From: Oscheius tipulae
Taxonomy: Eukaryota > Nematoda > Chromadorea > Rhabditida > Rhabditidae
Assembly (NCBI GenBank): GCA_037178975.1
Contig: JASJZH010000005.1
Coordinates: 3,534,001-3,598,000 of the forward strand
Direction: 5' to 3'
DNA length: 64,000 bases
Under the pieces are notes generated by a model. That model searched no databases. It saw only the letters and a program-made list of their open reading frames with translations, and was not told where the DNA came from. The position numbers were made by a program, and so were the translations under genes. This document shows positions 12,913-25,126 of the stretch, piece by piece; within the stretch, counting starts at the first letter, position 1; the number at the start of each line of letters is the position of its first letter.

Positions 12913-13584
12913 CTTATCCTCCACCTGACTTATTGTTTTCGTGCAGAAAATATATGTTGACCCGTTGACAAGACTTTCTTTCTGGGGAATAATAAGATGA
13001 AAACACACCACAGTTCTTCTTCCAGTCCTTCCGGCATCACTCTTCTTGAATTGTCTGTAAATACGGAAAAAAGGGTTTCAAAACGGGCTGTAGCTACTAC
13101 ATTTATCTTCCTAGATGCATAGCAGAACATTTGTTGAGGACAAAAGAATGATAAAACGAGATAAATACGGAAAAATAGCAGAAATGAGCTACAAAACTGG
13201 GAAAAGCTTGAAAAAAAAAAGGAAAAATTGAATCCGCGCCAAAAAAGAAATTGCGCGCGAAAAAATTCGAATGATGAGTGTTGCCTGCCGAAGTATTACC
13301 AAAACACTTTGTGCCGATTTCTTCTCATTTACGTTTCACTTAGCGATTGCCCAATGTGGCAACCACAAAATGCAACAAACGACAGAAACCAGCAGAAACA
13401 AGAGGAAAAAATGCGCGCGAAAAAGCGTTTGAATGAAGGGGGAACCTGCCGAACTATTACCGTAAAGTTTAAATAAAGGTGTTTTGTCGTAAAGGTAGAC
13501 TCGACCGAATAGTTCAATGTAATCATTGGTGGTGCGAAGATGGGCGAGCCGTAGCTTGCCAGCTCTCTGTAGTTCATTTCAGAA
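12913..13584. other. Non-coding stretch with an imperfect direct repeat
   Basis: No gene seen. Two related units at about 13252-13310 and 13412-13466 share GCGCGCGAAAAA, a TTGAATGA-type core and CCTGCCGAA(G/C)TATTACC. These may be sub-terminal repeats of the neighbouring transposon. Confidence 0.45.
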
Positions 13585-14312
13585 TCTATTTTAAATTGTC
13601 CTCGCGTCTCTGTCTGTCTGTCTGTCTGTCTGAAGCCAATATTGCCAATTAGTGTGCACTATTTTGTGCGCACACTAATTGTTGGCAAGTCAAGTCAGTT
13701 CGGGAGATACCTTTTTTGGAAGGACGTTGCTTCTGTCATGGTAGCTCGACTGGCGCGGGAAATGCGAGCAGGGTGAAGTGAGAGAGAAGGACCAGTACAG
13801 GCTGACAGAAAAAAATAGAAACCAGGTAAAGATCAAAGGTATCAGAGGATATAACTGTCATTGTGCTCCCCAGGGACGATAGCAATACTTGGACAGGCAG
13901 TTGGGTCGAGAAATCGGAAAAATGGGTTCAAAGAGTGAAAGGGAAGTGGGTTTGAGGGATAGAAAGTGGAGTCAAAGAGTGGGAAGTGGGTTTCACTGAT
14001 TAGAAATGGCCATTAGCAGTCGTTTTTGCTGGGGAAAGGACAAGGTAGATATGCCTCAAGGGGGAAAGACAGGTCAAACGCATTAAAAAAAAATGCAGAA
14101 AACGCTGTATTCATTCGGTACGCAATTTTGCGTCAAGTCGAACCGTGGTGTTCTTTATTACTACCAGTTTTTCTTTTGAAAGTAAAAAAGTAAAGTTCGA
14201 AACTGCGCAAAATAAAGTTTATCGTTTTTGCTGGGGAAAGGGCAAGGTAGATATGCCTCAAGGTGCGCAACAAGTTAGGCTACCGCCCCGAAGGGGCGGC
14301 GGCCTAACTTGT
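13585..14312 (+). repeat. Non-coding repeat unit A with terminal 43-nt hairpin
   Basis: The unit starts TCTATTTTAAATTGTCC, followed by a (CTGT)n run and a hairpin with 12-bp arms CAATTAGTGTGC/GCACACTAATTG at about 13646-13681. It ends in a hairpin at 14270-14312 whose arms ACAAGTTAGGC/GCCTAACTTGT enclose CGCCCC-GAA-GGGGCG. Copy B shares both ends. Unit A carries about 170 bases at roughly 14050-14222, including an AT-rich tract and a repeated GCTGGGGAAAG block, that copy B lacks. There is no open reading frame of note, so it is most likely a non-autonomous mobile element. Confidence 0.8.
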
Positions 14313-15033
14313 CTATTTTAAATTGTCCTCGCGTCTCTGTCTGTCTGTCTGTCTGAAGCCAATATTGCCAATTAGTGTGCACTATTTTGTGCGCACACTA
14401 ATTGTTGGCAAGTCAAGTCAAAGTAGAGACAGTTTGGGAAGTAGCTTCGTTGGGAGGATGTTGCTCCTGTCACGGTACCTCGATTGGAGGGAATCCGGAC
14501 AGGTTGAAGTATGAGGAAAGGGTCACGACAGTTGGACAGAAAAAAGTAGAAATCGAGCAGTTTTGGAAGGGATGAGGCTTTATTTTGAGCCCCAAGGGGC
14601 GTTAGCATCCCTTGAGAGAGAGTCAAGTCAGTTCGAGAGATACCTTCTTTGGGAGAACGTTGCTTCTGTCATGGTAGCTCGACTGGCGCGGAAAATGCGA
14701 ACAGGGCGAAGTGAAAGAGAAGGACCAGTACAGGCTGACAGAAGGGAATAGAAACTGGGCAAAACTCAAAGGTATCAGAGGATATAACTATCATTGAGCT
14801 CCCCAGGGACGATAATACTTGGACAGGGTTGAGAAATCGGAAAATTGGATTCAAAGAGTGAAAGGGAAGTGGGTTTGAGGGATAGAAAGTAGAGTCAAAG
14901 AGTAGGAAGTGGGTTACACTGATTAGAAATGGTCATTAGCAATCGTTTTTGCTGGGGAAAGGGCAAGGTAGAAATGCCTCAAGGTGCGCAACAAGTTAGG
15001 CTACCGCCCCGAAGGGGCGGCGGCCTAACTTGT
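14312..15033 (+). repeat. Non-coding repeat unit B with terminal 43-nt hairpin
   Basis: Directly abuts unit A, with the same TCTATTTTAAATTG start, (CTGT)n run, 12-bp-arm hairpin and terminal hairpin (14991-15033). Internally it contains two diverged copies of one block (about 14420-14620 and 14622-14830), whereas unit A has one. The head-to-tail junction without intervening sequence suggests tandem amplification or end-to-end insertion. Confidence 0.8.
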
Positions 15034-15439
15034 GACAAAAAATATCTCACATTATGTGGCTATTCGAGTCCGTATAGTTTGGATTTATTTACAGTTATTT
15101 TTTATTTTAAAAAAATAACCTCATTATCAAAGTTTTCAAATTGAAAAAGGTAGAATTGGGACACTTCATTCTTCCATTGACCATGTTCATCTGCAGCTAC
15201 GAGTTCTACAGGTCGGTACCAGACCATGGGCGGAGATCTGAATCCTCAAGAGGGGGTTGGGAAGAATGGCTTGGTCGAGCTGTACAACCACTTCAAATGA
15301 GTCCTTCTTTTTATTTACAGAGATCTCACAATCAGTTCCAAACTCGGCCAAACAAAATATCCACGGAGACTAGGTCAACATGCCGGGAGAAGGAGAAACT
15401 ACTGCTCCGAAACTACTGCTGCAATGATTGTGGCCTTTT

Positions 15440-15550
15440 CTGTCAGGTATTATCCTAGATTAGAGTTGACAAGACACGTCAGGACAGTTCAAATTAGAAA
15501 ATTAGCACTCACAGTGAGTCTCTCCGCCAGGTGCGTAAGCGACTGGTTCT
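15440..15550 (+). repeat. Miniature element copy 1 (TCCGCCAGG...CGTAAGCGACTGG family)
   Basis: Shares ATTATCC(T)AGATTAGAGTTGACAAG and TCTCCGCCAGGTGCGTAAGCGACTGG with copies at 41085-41250 (same strand) and 42230-42420 (opposite strand). This copy lacks a clear second terminal repeat and may be a solo fragment. Confidence 0.5.
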
Positions 15551-15582
15551 TTTTATACTAACAGATACGGTTCAGTCATTTC

Positions 15583-17401
15583 TTACACAGAAATCACGAG
15601 ACCCTGGTGTTCATCAACGGCTTCCATGGTGTACTTAATGGTTCCCTCATCCCAAAAAGACAACGAAACATTGTCTCTGGTCACAATCGAGGTGGTATTG
15701 GTCGGAGTGAAGACGAGACTTTCTTCTCCATGATTTACGTGGAAGTAAGCATAAGGACTTGGAGTTCGGATCCAGCTGAAAGAGTACCGGATCCAGTCCT
15801 CACCGACTTTCACGAAAGTCAAGTACAGAAAACCTCCTTGATTGTCAATGAGCCCAGATTTGGTGGTTCTATTGTCCAAAGAGACTTCAGATACTTGGTC
15901 TAGAGTGAAGTTCAGTGTTCCCTTGAGGAGAACAACGCTAGTTGTTACAGTAAATACGAGCTCGTCGGAGCTGTCAAGGTTCGAATAGCTGAAATCTCTA
16001 TTCGCATTTTCTGTGAGCTCTCTACTTGAATTTCTTGATCACCCGGCTATCGTTGATTGCCAGACCAGGGAATCCAGTATACAGAAGAAATTCTACGTCC
16101 TCCTGAGATAAGTGTGCTCAAAAAAGTGAAGAACAAACCGTAAAGTTGAATCCGGTCATTCCCATTACCGTCATGAACTTTCCAGACCTCACTGTGGTAA
16201 TGAATGTCCTCCCGTTCCTAGCATCCATTATCTGGTTCTTCGAGAAAAATACGTCGTGTAAAAATACTGGGTTACTGTAGCTGTCCACCACTTCTGAACC
16301 GGGCCTATATTCTTCAAGTACTGTAACCCCATACCTTTAGAAAGAATGACGAGCGCGTAGTTGACCCAGGTGTCGTACATGAAGTGGTTTATGCTGTAGA
16401 CTGTCAGGGTACTGAAGTTTTGTCTGCCGTACATGTTGCTGAGTCTGAAAGGCTGAAGATTTGAAATAGAGAAGGAAACTAACGGCCCTTTGTAGATCTC
16501 TCCTTCGTAGGCTACATTGCTAGTATCGGATCTGGTCTCGTACTCAATGTCGAAATCATCCGGAATGAAATAGACGGCTAGCTGGAAGAGGATAGTCAAG
16601 AGGACAATCGAGCCAGCCAAATGCGATTTGTTCACTACAGTAATCGCGTTATCTTGAATGGCAGGACCTATTTATGTGACATTGGACACTCAGGAAAGCT
16701 TTGGATTAAAGGACTGTCTTGATGGATCGAAAACGGGTCCCGCTATGGAATTAGGTGAATTACGGTAGCGATCTCTCTTTCGTATGCCTAACAATCCGGT
16801 TCGTTCTCCTCACCTCTCCAGAGAAGTCTTTCGTTGGGTCAGCGTAGTACGCATAGCTTTTTAAGGCTTGAAAGTCATAGTTTGGCACAGCGAGACCATC
16901 TCCAACCGGAAACCTCTTCAAATCATTGAAGCCATTATCTAGAATAGCTGAGTTTGGTAAACAGTTGAGATACCACGCATAAGATTAAATATAAAGGAAT
17001 GATGTTCTCCTTTATTCGGCTCCATATGGTAGTAGAACATTATCTTCTGTCCTGGGAACCTGTACTCTCTGGAGTCTTCCAAAGACCTAAATCTTCTTAA
17101 AGTTCAGAAAAAAAGTCACTGACTGTGTCTGGTTCCAAAAATCGAGGATGGTGAAAGTTCCATTGAATTGAGGGGTGTTTCTCGTGACGACTAGGTATGC
17201 TTCCTTGGGGAACGAGACATGGAATGAACAGTTTTGAGGCGGGCATCGGGAGAGATATCCTCGAGTGAAGAAGAATTTTGGAGACTCCCAAGTCAGTACC
17301 ATGTCAGAGGAACAACCTAGAAGCGATTAGTTGCAAATCTATAAAAAGAACAAACGAATTTGGCTGGCTGCAGCTGCTGATACCAGAAAAAGAGACAACA
17401 T
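15583..17401 (-). CDS. Secreted CUB-like-domain family protein A
   Basis: Starts at ATG 17401 with a signal peptide (MLSLFLVSAAAASQI). It continues through short exons containing FTRGYLSRCPPQNCSFHVSF and FRFPGQK-type CUB-like blocks, then DNGFNDLKRFPVGDG and a 16.3-16.6 kb exon (VVNKSHLAGSIVLL...). The last exon has VVLLKGTLNFTLDQ and ends QGLVISV-stop at 15583. Five or more introns of 35-140 bases can be placed with matching phase. The order and motifs match genes B, C, D and F. The family resembles the nematode CUB-like domain (CUB_2) proteins such as the C. elegans dod and irg genes, several of which are pathogen-induced; a role here is inferred. The 16.5 kb exon has a hydrophobic stretch (SIVLLTILFQLAVYF), which is unusual for the family, so annotation around it is less sure. 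Confidence 0.7.
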
Positions 17402-18689
17402 TTTGGCTGGAGGAGCGTAAATGATTAAAGCACAGGGACACGAACAGAATCCGATTACTCATGCAATTAATCTTTTGATACACAAACTATAACCGTTGTC
17501 CTTTGAAACGCATTACATAACCTGGACTATTGATGTTGTTGAAGGAAGACAGAGAAATGTGCACAAAAATACTTTGTCCCAAGTTGGTGAATCGGTGTCC
17601 TTCGGTTCAAATAACTTTCAAGCTTCAGTACCGTGGTCTGGCTTCTCCTGGCATGATGTGCCTATGCGCACCGAGAGGACATCATTGGCAAGTGGTCCGC
17701 AGATTTCCCACTGTCTATCAATCCTACCTGCAGAAGCATCGGACGGTTAGTGTCGAAAATTTCATTTCTTTCCGTCGTCTCGAAAAGTAGCTCTCGTTTT
17801 TGCTTGATTGTCCATCAGCTCCCCACTCTGATGTTGCCCCCTGTAAACCGCCACTTCGGTCCTTCTCGACACTCTTAAGCCTCTTCTTCTCTTTGTCAGT
17901 CTCTAGCAAACATGGTAGCAGCTTGCATAAAATACAAGCTGCTACCATGTTTGCAAAACTAGCTGTTGCTCGCAAATGATTCATTGTCCCTCGTCCCATC
18001 TCATCCCAAAGACCCCTTGTAAAATTGCACTAATTTTGAGATCAGATGTGAATAATATTTTTGGGGTATATCTTCTCTGAGAGAACAAACTTTTCCAGCT
18101 GACTTCTTCTAGAACTGATTGGTACCTTTATACCTTTATGACCTGTGAGTTCAGCTCTACAACACCGTTCCCACACGATCATGCCACATCGCTAATTCAT
18201 CTGAATGAAGGCTATCCTCGTCATCAAAATTTTGTAAACAGGCTGTGTCCACTGTGTCCCTGAATTACCGCCTTCCCTTCCTCAATTTCTAATCAGTCTC
18301 CGTCCTCAACACGACTGTAGTAGCTGTGCTCTCTTCTTATGCGCATTTCATCACTCGATGATAAAATAAAATGGCAGCCATTCCGCATTGTGCCTCTTCC
18401 CGAGAATTTCTCCATCCAAAAACATGGCTGCAAAACAAATCGTAATCGGAGAAGACCGCCCGTCTTGCTCCTCCTAATCTAGCGCCTGGTCCAGTATTCT
18501 TTTGTCTAGTTTATTGTCAAAAGGTTTTCCGGTCTGCACAGCAAAGTCCATCCAATTTATTGCGTGACTCATTCCTTGGTTCGAAAGGATCACCGTAATG
18601 AGATTTTTCGATCTCTCCGTACACGTACAAAACAGGGCTCGAATGCTGTTTCTATTGGTAGTTGTACATTCTGCACAGAACAGCAGTTC
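17402..18689. other. Divergent intergenic region between CUB-like genes A and B
   Basis: No coding exon recognised. It contains a perfect 20-bp-arm hairpin at 17906-17954, described separately. It must hold the promoters of both flanking secreted-protein genes. Confidence 0.5.
17906..17954. repeat. Perfect 20-bp inverted repeat with 9-nt loop
   Basis: Arms GCAAACATGGTAGCAGCTTG (17906-17925) and CAAGCTGCTACCATGTTTGC (17935-17954) are exact reverse complements around CATAAAATA. It could form an RNA hairpin or a DNA cruciform. Confidence 0.9.
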
Positions 18690-20557
18690 ATGCTGCTCGC
18701 TCTGGCCTTTCTATGTTATCTTCCAAATTCAATCATTGGAAAGATCAACGAAAGTGTGTGACTCCCTTCGCAATCACTCCCACATTCAGACTGTATCCCT
18801 GACATCCATCTGGAACACATTGGAGATGTGTACACTTGGAATGATCCTCGAAATACTAGTGGCTTATGTACTTTCAAGGCCACCTTTCCGGATAACGCTT
18901 TCCTGTTGGTAGACTTTACGAAAGCTGATGGGCAACTGCTAGTCACAGATTCAAGGAACATTTCACTGTCAGTTTTGGGTGTGGGATTTAAAAAACTTTT
19001 TAGCATTTACGGCTTCTTGGACGAACCCAGAAGACTGTATACGCCCGCCTGGGAAGCGACCTTCTTGTTCCAGAGATCGAGCTTCTGGTACGAGGATCAC
19101 GGTCACAGCGCGTATTTTGAAGTTGTACGAAGTAGGTTCCCTGCGCTCATACTTGAACCTTCTCTACAGACGATGCTTTCAAAAAGTGGCATAAGTTCAG
19201 TCCGATCACAGAGCCGCGTTTCTACTTCTTGCCAGATTCAATGGTACCAGGAGAAACCTATCTATTCCAGTCCTCAGAACCGGTACGTGACCTCATATGA
19301 AGAAACTGTCTCCTAGTTCAAAGTGTACTACAGGAACAGCCACTACAGTCTTTATGAACCGTCCTACCTGGTTTTCAATGGTACAGATTCAAATGCAAGC
19401 TACGTGGGATCGTAAGTTTAAAAGCGAAACAGCAAAACAGTCCCCAGACTGGATCAGTGGAGCATGAGCTCTGATATTTTCGACAATACGGACAAAACGA
19501 TGCAGCTCGACGGATCACGGTTCACAGATCTAGCCATTTATGTCGATTCGAGAAGATCGAGGATCAATTCTTATGACTCTATGCTGTTCATGGTTCCTGA
19601 AGGTAAAATTTGAGCACTTTAATCTCAACTTTTCTAGACTATTGGCTACCGTACAGAGACACAAATGTGTATTTTGTTGGGATGAAGGAACAGTACAACA
19701 TTTTGAAGGCTCGCGATGGAAAGAAGGCATTCGTATCCTTTGTCAACAGCGAGTATTCTATGATAAGTGATCGTCTATATTACTTATACCGGTTTGAATT
19801 CAGCGTGAGTAGCTTGTTTTCATTATCATAAAGGGTCTTTCAGAAAGACGTAAGATTCTGGCTGGTGGATGGTCTTCCGCAAAGAAGTATCTGGAACAAT
19901 ACAGTAATCAGAAAATTCAAGTAAGTGATTGCCCATTTCCTGAAGCGGACAAATTGCTTGCCAAGCGCAGTCGGTTAGGGCTTCGACTACAAACCAAAGA
20001 ATTCGGGTTAGACCTCACTTTTGTTTTTGTTATTAAAAAGAAACTAAAAACCTTTCAGTGCATCTAATATGACTCCCGATATCAATTTCTGTCTCAATGG
20101 AACCAGGAGTATCATCGTACTGAGAGGGACTCTCAAGTTCTGGTACAATCTCACTCTTCCTCTGGTCGAAGCCAACCTGTTCTCGGAGAATGAACAAAAG
20201 GGAACAGTTTGGATTGAACAGTCCGGACAGACAGCGTCCTGGAGCTACCGCCGGGATAACCTGTGGACATATTACAGTAACTACTACTGGTGGATGCGGC
20301 ATGAGTTCGTTTGGAGAGAGGATGCTGACCCTAATGTCTACGTTGAAATCTCAGAGGAACATGTTTACGACTTTGATTACGATTCCCTAAAGTCGTGGAT
20401 ATTTGTTCCTTCGAATCTCTCGGCCATTATCACAGAGAAGAATCTTAAGTGGAATCTGTTTGGAAAGGGAACATTCGACTACAGTAGGACAAATATCCCA
20501 GCTCCAAGTACTACAACAACAGAGGGGCCAAGCTTCTTCGAACAACTTTTCGGATAG
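18690..20557 (+). CDS. Secreted CUB-like-domain family protein B
   Basis: Eight exons join in frame to 503 residues: 18690-18753, 18790-19131, 19170-19282, 19317-19411, 19448-19602, 19638-19804, 19844-19920 and 20059-20557. Residues 1-17 form a signal peptide (MLLALAFLCYLPNSIIG). The N-terminal CUB-like block has GLCTFKATFPDNAFLLVDF and LVTDSRNISLS. The middle contains SYLVFNGTDSNASY and an FWLVDGLPQR repeat-like block. The C-terminal domain has RSIIVLRGTLKFWYN and ends in a Thr-rich linker (APSTTTTEG) and FFEQLFG. NxS/T sites are frequent. The start was chosen because it gives a signal peptide and a phase-1 first intron as in D and F. It is the best-resolved member of the cluster. An extracellular or gut-lumen role is inferred from the family. 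Confidence 0.85.
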
Positions 20558-21062
20558 GCAATGAATCATTTTTGTTATCTGGTTTTATCATTTCTCATTG
20601 TCAGCTTTCTGTATCCGGAATAACCGTGACTTTGGTAGAGCAAGGTGCAGTAGACTCTGAAGATTTGACAGTCGGAAATGGGGTGTACGTAGTCAATGAA
20701 GTGAAGACATAGAAGAGGAAACAATACGAAAGGATTGAGCTATGAAGATGAACTGCTACTGTTCTATGATCTCCGTCAGTCTATAGTCTGTTTGACTGTT
20801 CGTAGTCACGACGTCAACAGATTAAGATGACAAGTCAAATCTCGCTAGAACTTCTTGTTTTTGGTAGTGGAGAAACCGAAAGACACAGAACGTGAAGGTT
20901 GCTGAAAGAAAGACGAGAAGAACAGATAAACGAGCAGGTCGATCGAGAAATAGGGGGAGATAGGGTAACAGAAGGGCAGAACTAAAAAGAGAATGTGAAG
21001 AGCCAATGGACCGGATGGACAACGGTTAGCAACAGCTAAACACTTGATAGTTCTACAGTTTA
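20558..21062. other. Convergent intergenic region between genes B and C
   Basis: Holds the 3' ends of both genes. No coding exon was seen; open frames on the minus strand at 20822-21022 are short and hydrophobic without a match. Confidence 0.5.
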
Positions 21063-22814
21063 TTAGTAATCATTCTCGTCGCCCCAAAAGCCTTCCCAAA
21101 AGCCTCCTTCTTCTTTTTTCCCAGTATCCAGAGACACTTCCGCAGTTGTAATCGCTTTTTCGGTAGTTGTAGAGCTCGAGTTATCCACTCTCCTCACAGT
21201 AAATTCGATTTCGGCTTTTCCGTAGACAGTCAAACGTACTTCCTTCGCCGTGGTGATACTTGTATCGTTCGGTAGATCCAACATGTAAGCCATCCCTTCC
21301 ACATATAATGTACCAGAGCTGTCCCTCGCGGTACAGTCAAAATCGTATCGATAGACATCCGTGTCGCCCGATAACTTTTCAATGTACAGAACAGAGAGAC
21401 TGTCGTTTCTTTCAGTTCTTATAAGACCACGGAGACCGTCTTTCGCTTGGGGCCAGCCGTAGACGTTTCCATATACGAAGCTAAGAGTTCCCTTCAGCAA
21501 TACCATCGACTTTAGACCGTCCAGCACCAAAGCATAACCCTTTTTCATATCAGATGACCTGAAAACCCATATTCATACAAACTAGAGCGACTCACCGAAG
21601 TCTGCGGACGATCTGTCTCCTGAAGATTCTATCAGACGGGAATCCTCGGATGACTAAAACCTCGGCGTCATGCTATGTTGAAATGTTAGAATTTATGTAT
21701 AAACAAACCGAAGCCTTGAGCTCAGTCAGTCTGTAAGTGTTGATGTCCTCACTGGCATCTTGTACAGCTGCGAAAAATGTTCTCTTGTATGTAGCATTAA
21801 GATCAACGTAGTAGGACGGTTTATAGTTGACGATCCCGAGGAGATCCGGCCGACTGTAGGTAGAAAAGTAACCTGAAAATCATTCCTTGAATTTAAAGAA
21901 TAAATTTGAGAGGCATCTATCCAAGGGAAAGTTCCTTACCAGCCGGCATGACGACCAGATTGTTCCACTTAGCGCTCGGTCTAACCTCGTCTGGATCATC
22001 GGTGATGAACGGAGCCACGTAGATAGACATTCCGGAGAAGACTTGTCTTCCCTCCCATCCAGAGATGCTGAGAAGATATTTAACGGTCAAAAGTTCTACT
22101 TACGTTCCGAAAAAAGTGGCGTTCTTGTCGGTTCCATTGTAAACGAGCAGAGAGGTTTCATAAACTGGCTTAAGGAAACCGATCGACGTATAGTACCGGT
22201 CTTTCATCTTGCCCAAAGCGTAGGCAGCTACCTAAAATCTTTAGTTAATTGATCATCGGTTTGCTCACCTCATGCTCAGCCGTGAAAACATAAGTTTTCC
22301 CTGGAAGAAATTTTGAAAATGGGAGGATTCTGGGTCTGGTCTTAGGCGCTAAATGCATGGTTTCAACATCACCGAAAGCCGTGTCTGAACATCATAACCA
22401 TGCTACCATCTCAATCTCTTACAGTTGACAACAGAAAAATTAGCCCGAAAATATTCTTCATTCCAGACTTCAAAAGAGATATCCACCTTAGGACCCAGTA
22501 AATAGGTATAATTCAAAGTGATCGCTCTAAACTTTTGTGTTACCAACAAGCTAAAAATATCCTAACTTTGTGTTCCCTTGGCTATCAACAGTTGAAATGA
22601 TTCCAACTTTTGAAACCTGGAGAAGAAGAAGAGAGTCTTCAGGGACCAGGACATGGAATGTGCATGGCATATATCCCGAGGAAGGCCCAAACTCAAGAGA
22701 TGTTTCTGTCTCCTTCAGAAGAGAAACATTATCAGGGCATCTGGATCCAGCAGTCATATTTTTCACAGCTGCTGATAGAATGGGTAGGACGAGGCAGAGC
22801 CATGGCCGGAACAT
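21063..22814 (-). CDS. Secreted CUB-like-domain family protein C
   Basis: Starts at ATG 22814 with a signal peptide (MFRPWLCLVLPILSAAV), then CPDNVSLL...MPCTFHVLVPEDSLLLLQV. Later exons read FRAITLNYTYLLGPKVDISF, a block beginning TAFGDVETMHLAPK, VAAYALGKMKDRYY with LVYNGTDKNATFFGT, ISGWEGRQVFSGMSIYV, FSTYSRPDLLGIVNY and VLVIRGFPSDRIFRR. The final exon has MVLLKGTLSFVYGN, TVYGKAEIEFTVRR and a Thr/Glu-rich tail ending WGDENDY. The join after LLLLQ is uncertain: the phase-correct splice would skip part of the first exon, and the alternative would need a 16-base intron. Domain order matches B and D. It is transcribed divergently from D. Confidence 0.75.
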
Positions 22815-23104
22815 AGAACACGGGGCAGAGGAAGTGGATCGACTGACACGGATTACCTGTTCCGACTATGAGTCAGAGTATTCGAACCAATTATCGGCGA
22901 GAGTGAACTGTTTTCCGTGAGAACAAGCTATACAGGGATTACTGTTTCGACCGATATCACGTGAGAACAATGGATTGGGTGATGTGCCAATCGGGGTACA
23001 AAAGTTCATCGGTTTTGTCCTCAAATCTCTCTGACTCATGTTCGAATAGGATTGGATCTGCACGAAGTCTTTATAATGAGACAAACCTCTTGTTCAATCT
23101 GAAC
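22815..23104. promoter_or_regulatory. Divergent promoter region between CUB-like genes C and D
   Basis: Only 290 bases separate the two start codons on opposite strands, so regulatory elements are probably shared. No specific factor site is claimed. Confidence 0.45.
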
Positions 23105-24930
23105 ATGATTCTCCCGCTGCTCTTTGTTTTTTGTTCTCTCACCAGCGCTAAGATTATCAGTAAGTTGTCTATTCTTACCACTTAAATGTCACAGAATGTC
23201 CAATCAAACCAGTACACCTGACAGCCAAAGACGACCACTACAAGATGCCTAGAGGGAGTTACATTGGAGGACAGACCTGCCAGTTCAAAATCACCTTTCC
23301 CAACGACACTCTTCTCCAAGTTCGTCTGGCCCGCAGAGCCTACTGGGGACTTAAATTCTTGAATATCAGTGTGACGGATTCTAAGAAACGTTCGACGTAA
23401 GAAGCCTAACTTTTCTGAGACATCTGTGTTCAGTAAAATATTCCTAAGCAACTACTATTTCCGTCCTCCTTCTGTCACCTTCACGATGTCACCTGGCAAG
23501 AAACAAGCCAAGTTCAATCTCAATACAGCCTCTTTTATCGCAGTCAAAAGTAGGTTATGAAACTTGGAAATACTAAAATAGACTATAGACACGGCATTCA
23601 AAAAAACTATAAAGTACACGGTGAAGTCTGGAACAGAGCCACTTGTTCTGAACTCTTTGGATATTGGAAAAGGTCAAACAGCTGTGATAACTAGGACATC
23701 TAAGGTAAGCGTTTAAGTGCGTTGTGCAAATTCGGAGAAAATTTGAACTTGTCAGTTCCAACATTTTACTTTACAGACTATAAAAGGTTGTTTTTTCACT
23801 TGTCGGGCTGAAAATTCAAATGGGTCTTGCTATAACATGTGCAGACCCTGGGCACGTTTTGGTGAGACTCAACTGTATAGGCTCGCTTTTCAGTTCTCAC
23901 TGTATCGCATCATCCCTGACTTTGACCCTTACAATATCATGAGCTTCGTTCTGTTCAATGGGACTGACCAGGTTTCTCCTATCCTCTTTGGCAGGTACGT
24001 TGTCTTTTGGGACTCATCCAAATGCCACAGCTTGTCTGATATCAAAGATGGGACAGTCTTCTCAAAGCTTTCTATCTACAACAGCGGTTATACCGAGAAA
24101 GGGGACGTCAAGAAGAATGGTAATGCTACAGAGAGGCTAGTATTCATGGACAGTAGTGGTAGGCGAACTTTTGACAGAGAATGTTGGTTCAGACGCTTCG
24201 AAGTACAAGAGCATCGCCTTCAAAGATGTTGGCCGTAAGTTCCAGTACTTCAACCTAGACGCAGGATCAAAACCCTCTCTGTTGTCCCTGGTATCTTTTA
24301 ACAAGAAGAATAAGTCGGACGCTTACCTAATCCAATTGGAAAAACGGTCCACAACGGTAGGTCAATCTACCTCCCTTACATTCGATTATAGGGTAGGTTT
24401 GAAATTGCTGCGTTTGATGGACTGCCGACGAAGAATGAGAGTCGATTGATACAGAGATACAAGTAGGTTACAGTACCTCTACCTATCGCCAGTTCAGTGC
24501 CTCAACCATTGGAGCCTATCCCAGTCGTTTGATTCTCAGTGGAACGAAGACATTTGTCATCTTCAAAGGATACGCTACGGTTTCGTACCAAAGTCTCGAC
24601 TCGTCCGCCGCAGTTACTCCCGGAGACGGTGAAAAGGGCATTATCAAAGGAGAGCCATCTCAAAATCTTACCTTCATATTTAAAAGTCAGTCCTTTGGAA
24701 GAAGTTAAGAGAGAATCCATTCAGGACGGGAGGGAGACCTGCGATACGTGTACTTTTTCACTTGGAGAAACAACTCGGACGCCGGATCCAAAGTTATCTG
24801 TATTGTTGGAAACTCGACTCTGAAGCCGTTCACCCCGATCACGAAGACTTTCACCTTGAAAACAAGTGAAGGTGTGACAGTGAAGGTGATCGGAAGAGCT
24901 ACACTTGACTACTCGATAAAGTTCGCGTGA
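23105..24930 (+). CDS. Secreted CUB-like-domain family protein D
   Basis: Signal peptide MILPLLFVFCSLTSA, then a 35-base intron and the clearest CUB-like N-domain of the cluster: CPIKPVHL...GGQTCQFKITFPNDTLLQV, LNISVTDSKKRS, YYFRPPSVTFTMSPGKK. Downstream blocks are TAFKKTIKYTVKSG, SFVLFNGTDQVSPILFG, FEIAAFDGLPTKNES, FVIFKGYATVSYQS and the end VKVIGRATLDYSIKFA. About nine exons join with GT-AG introns of 35-190 bases. An AATAAA sits six bases after the stop region (24937). N-glycosylation sites are frequent. The Cys-Cys spacing and VTDS motif are what point to the nematode CUB-like (CUB_2) family. Confidence 0.85.
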
Positions 24931-25126
24931 TCAGTAATAAAACTCTAGTGACTATATAAATGCTACATTTCTGGCTCTTGTTCTGGTTTCTAAACTATTT
25001 TGTATCTCCTATGGGTAATCTCTAGTGGAGCTACCATCACAGTAGCAAGGCTCTCTAGCTGGCTCTCTTTTCTTGGTAGAAAATACCATTATTATTAATG
25101 GAATAAGGGAAAAAAACGTCGAAGAT

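Noticed and set aside
13615-13632. Possible CRISPR-like repetition
   Set aside because: It is only a (CTGT)n microsatellite inside the repeat unit; no repeat-spacer pattern exists anywhere in the window.
15141-15458. 105-residue open frame on + with several cysteines near its end
   Set aside because: Sits between repeats, no signal peptide or match; part of it belongs to the miniature element at 15440.
22540-22570. 16-base intron (GTTAGG...TTTTTAG) in CUB-like gene C
   Set aside because: Too short for the spliceosome, although it would keep frame. A longer intron from the donor after LLLLQ is more likely; left as uncertain.
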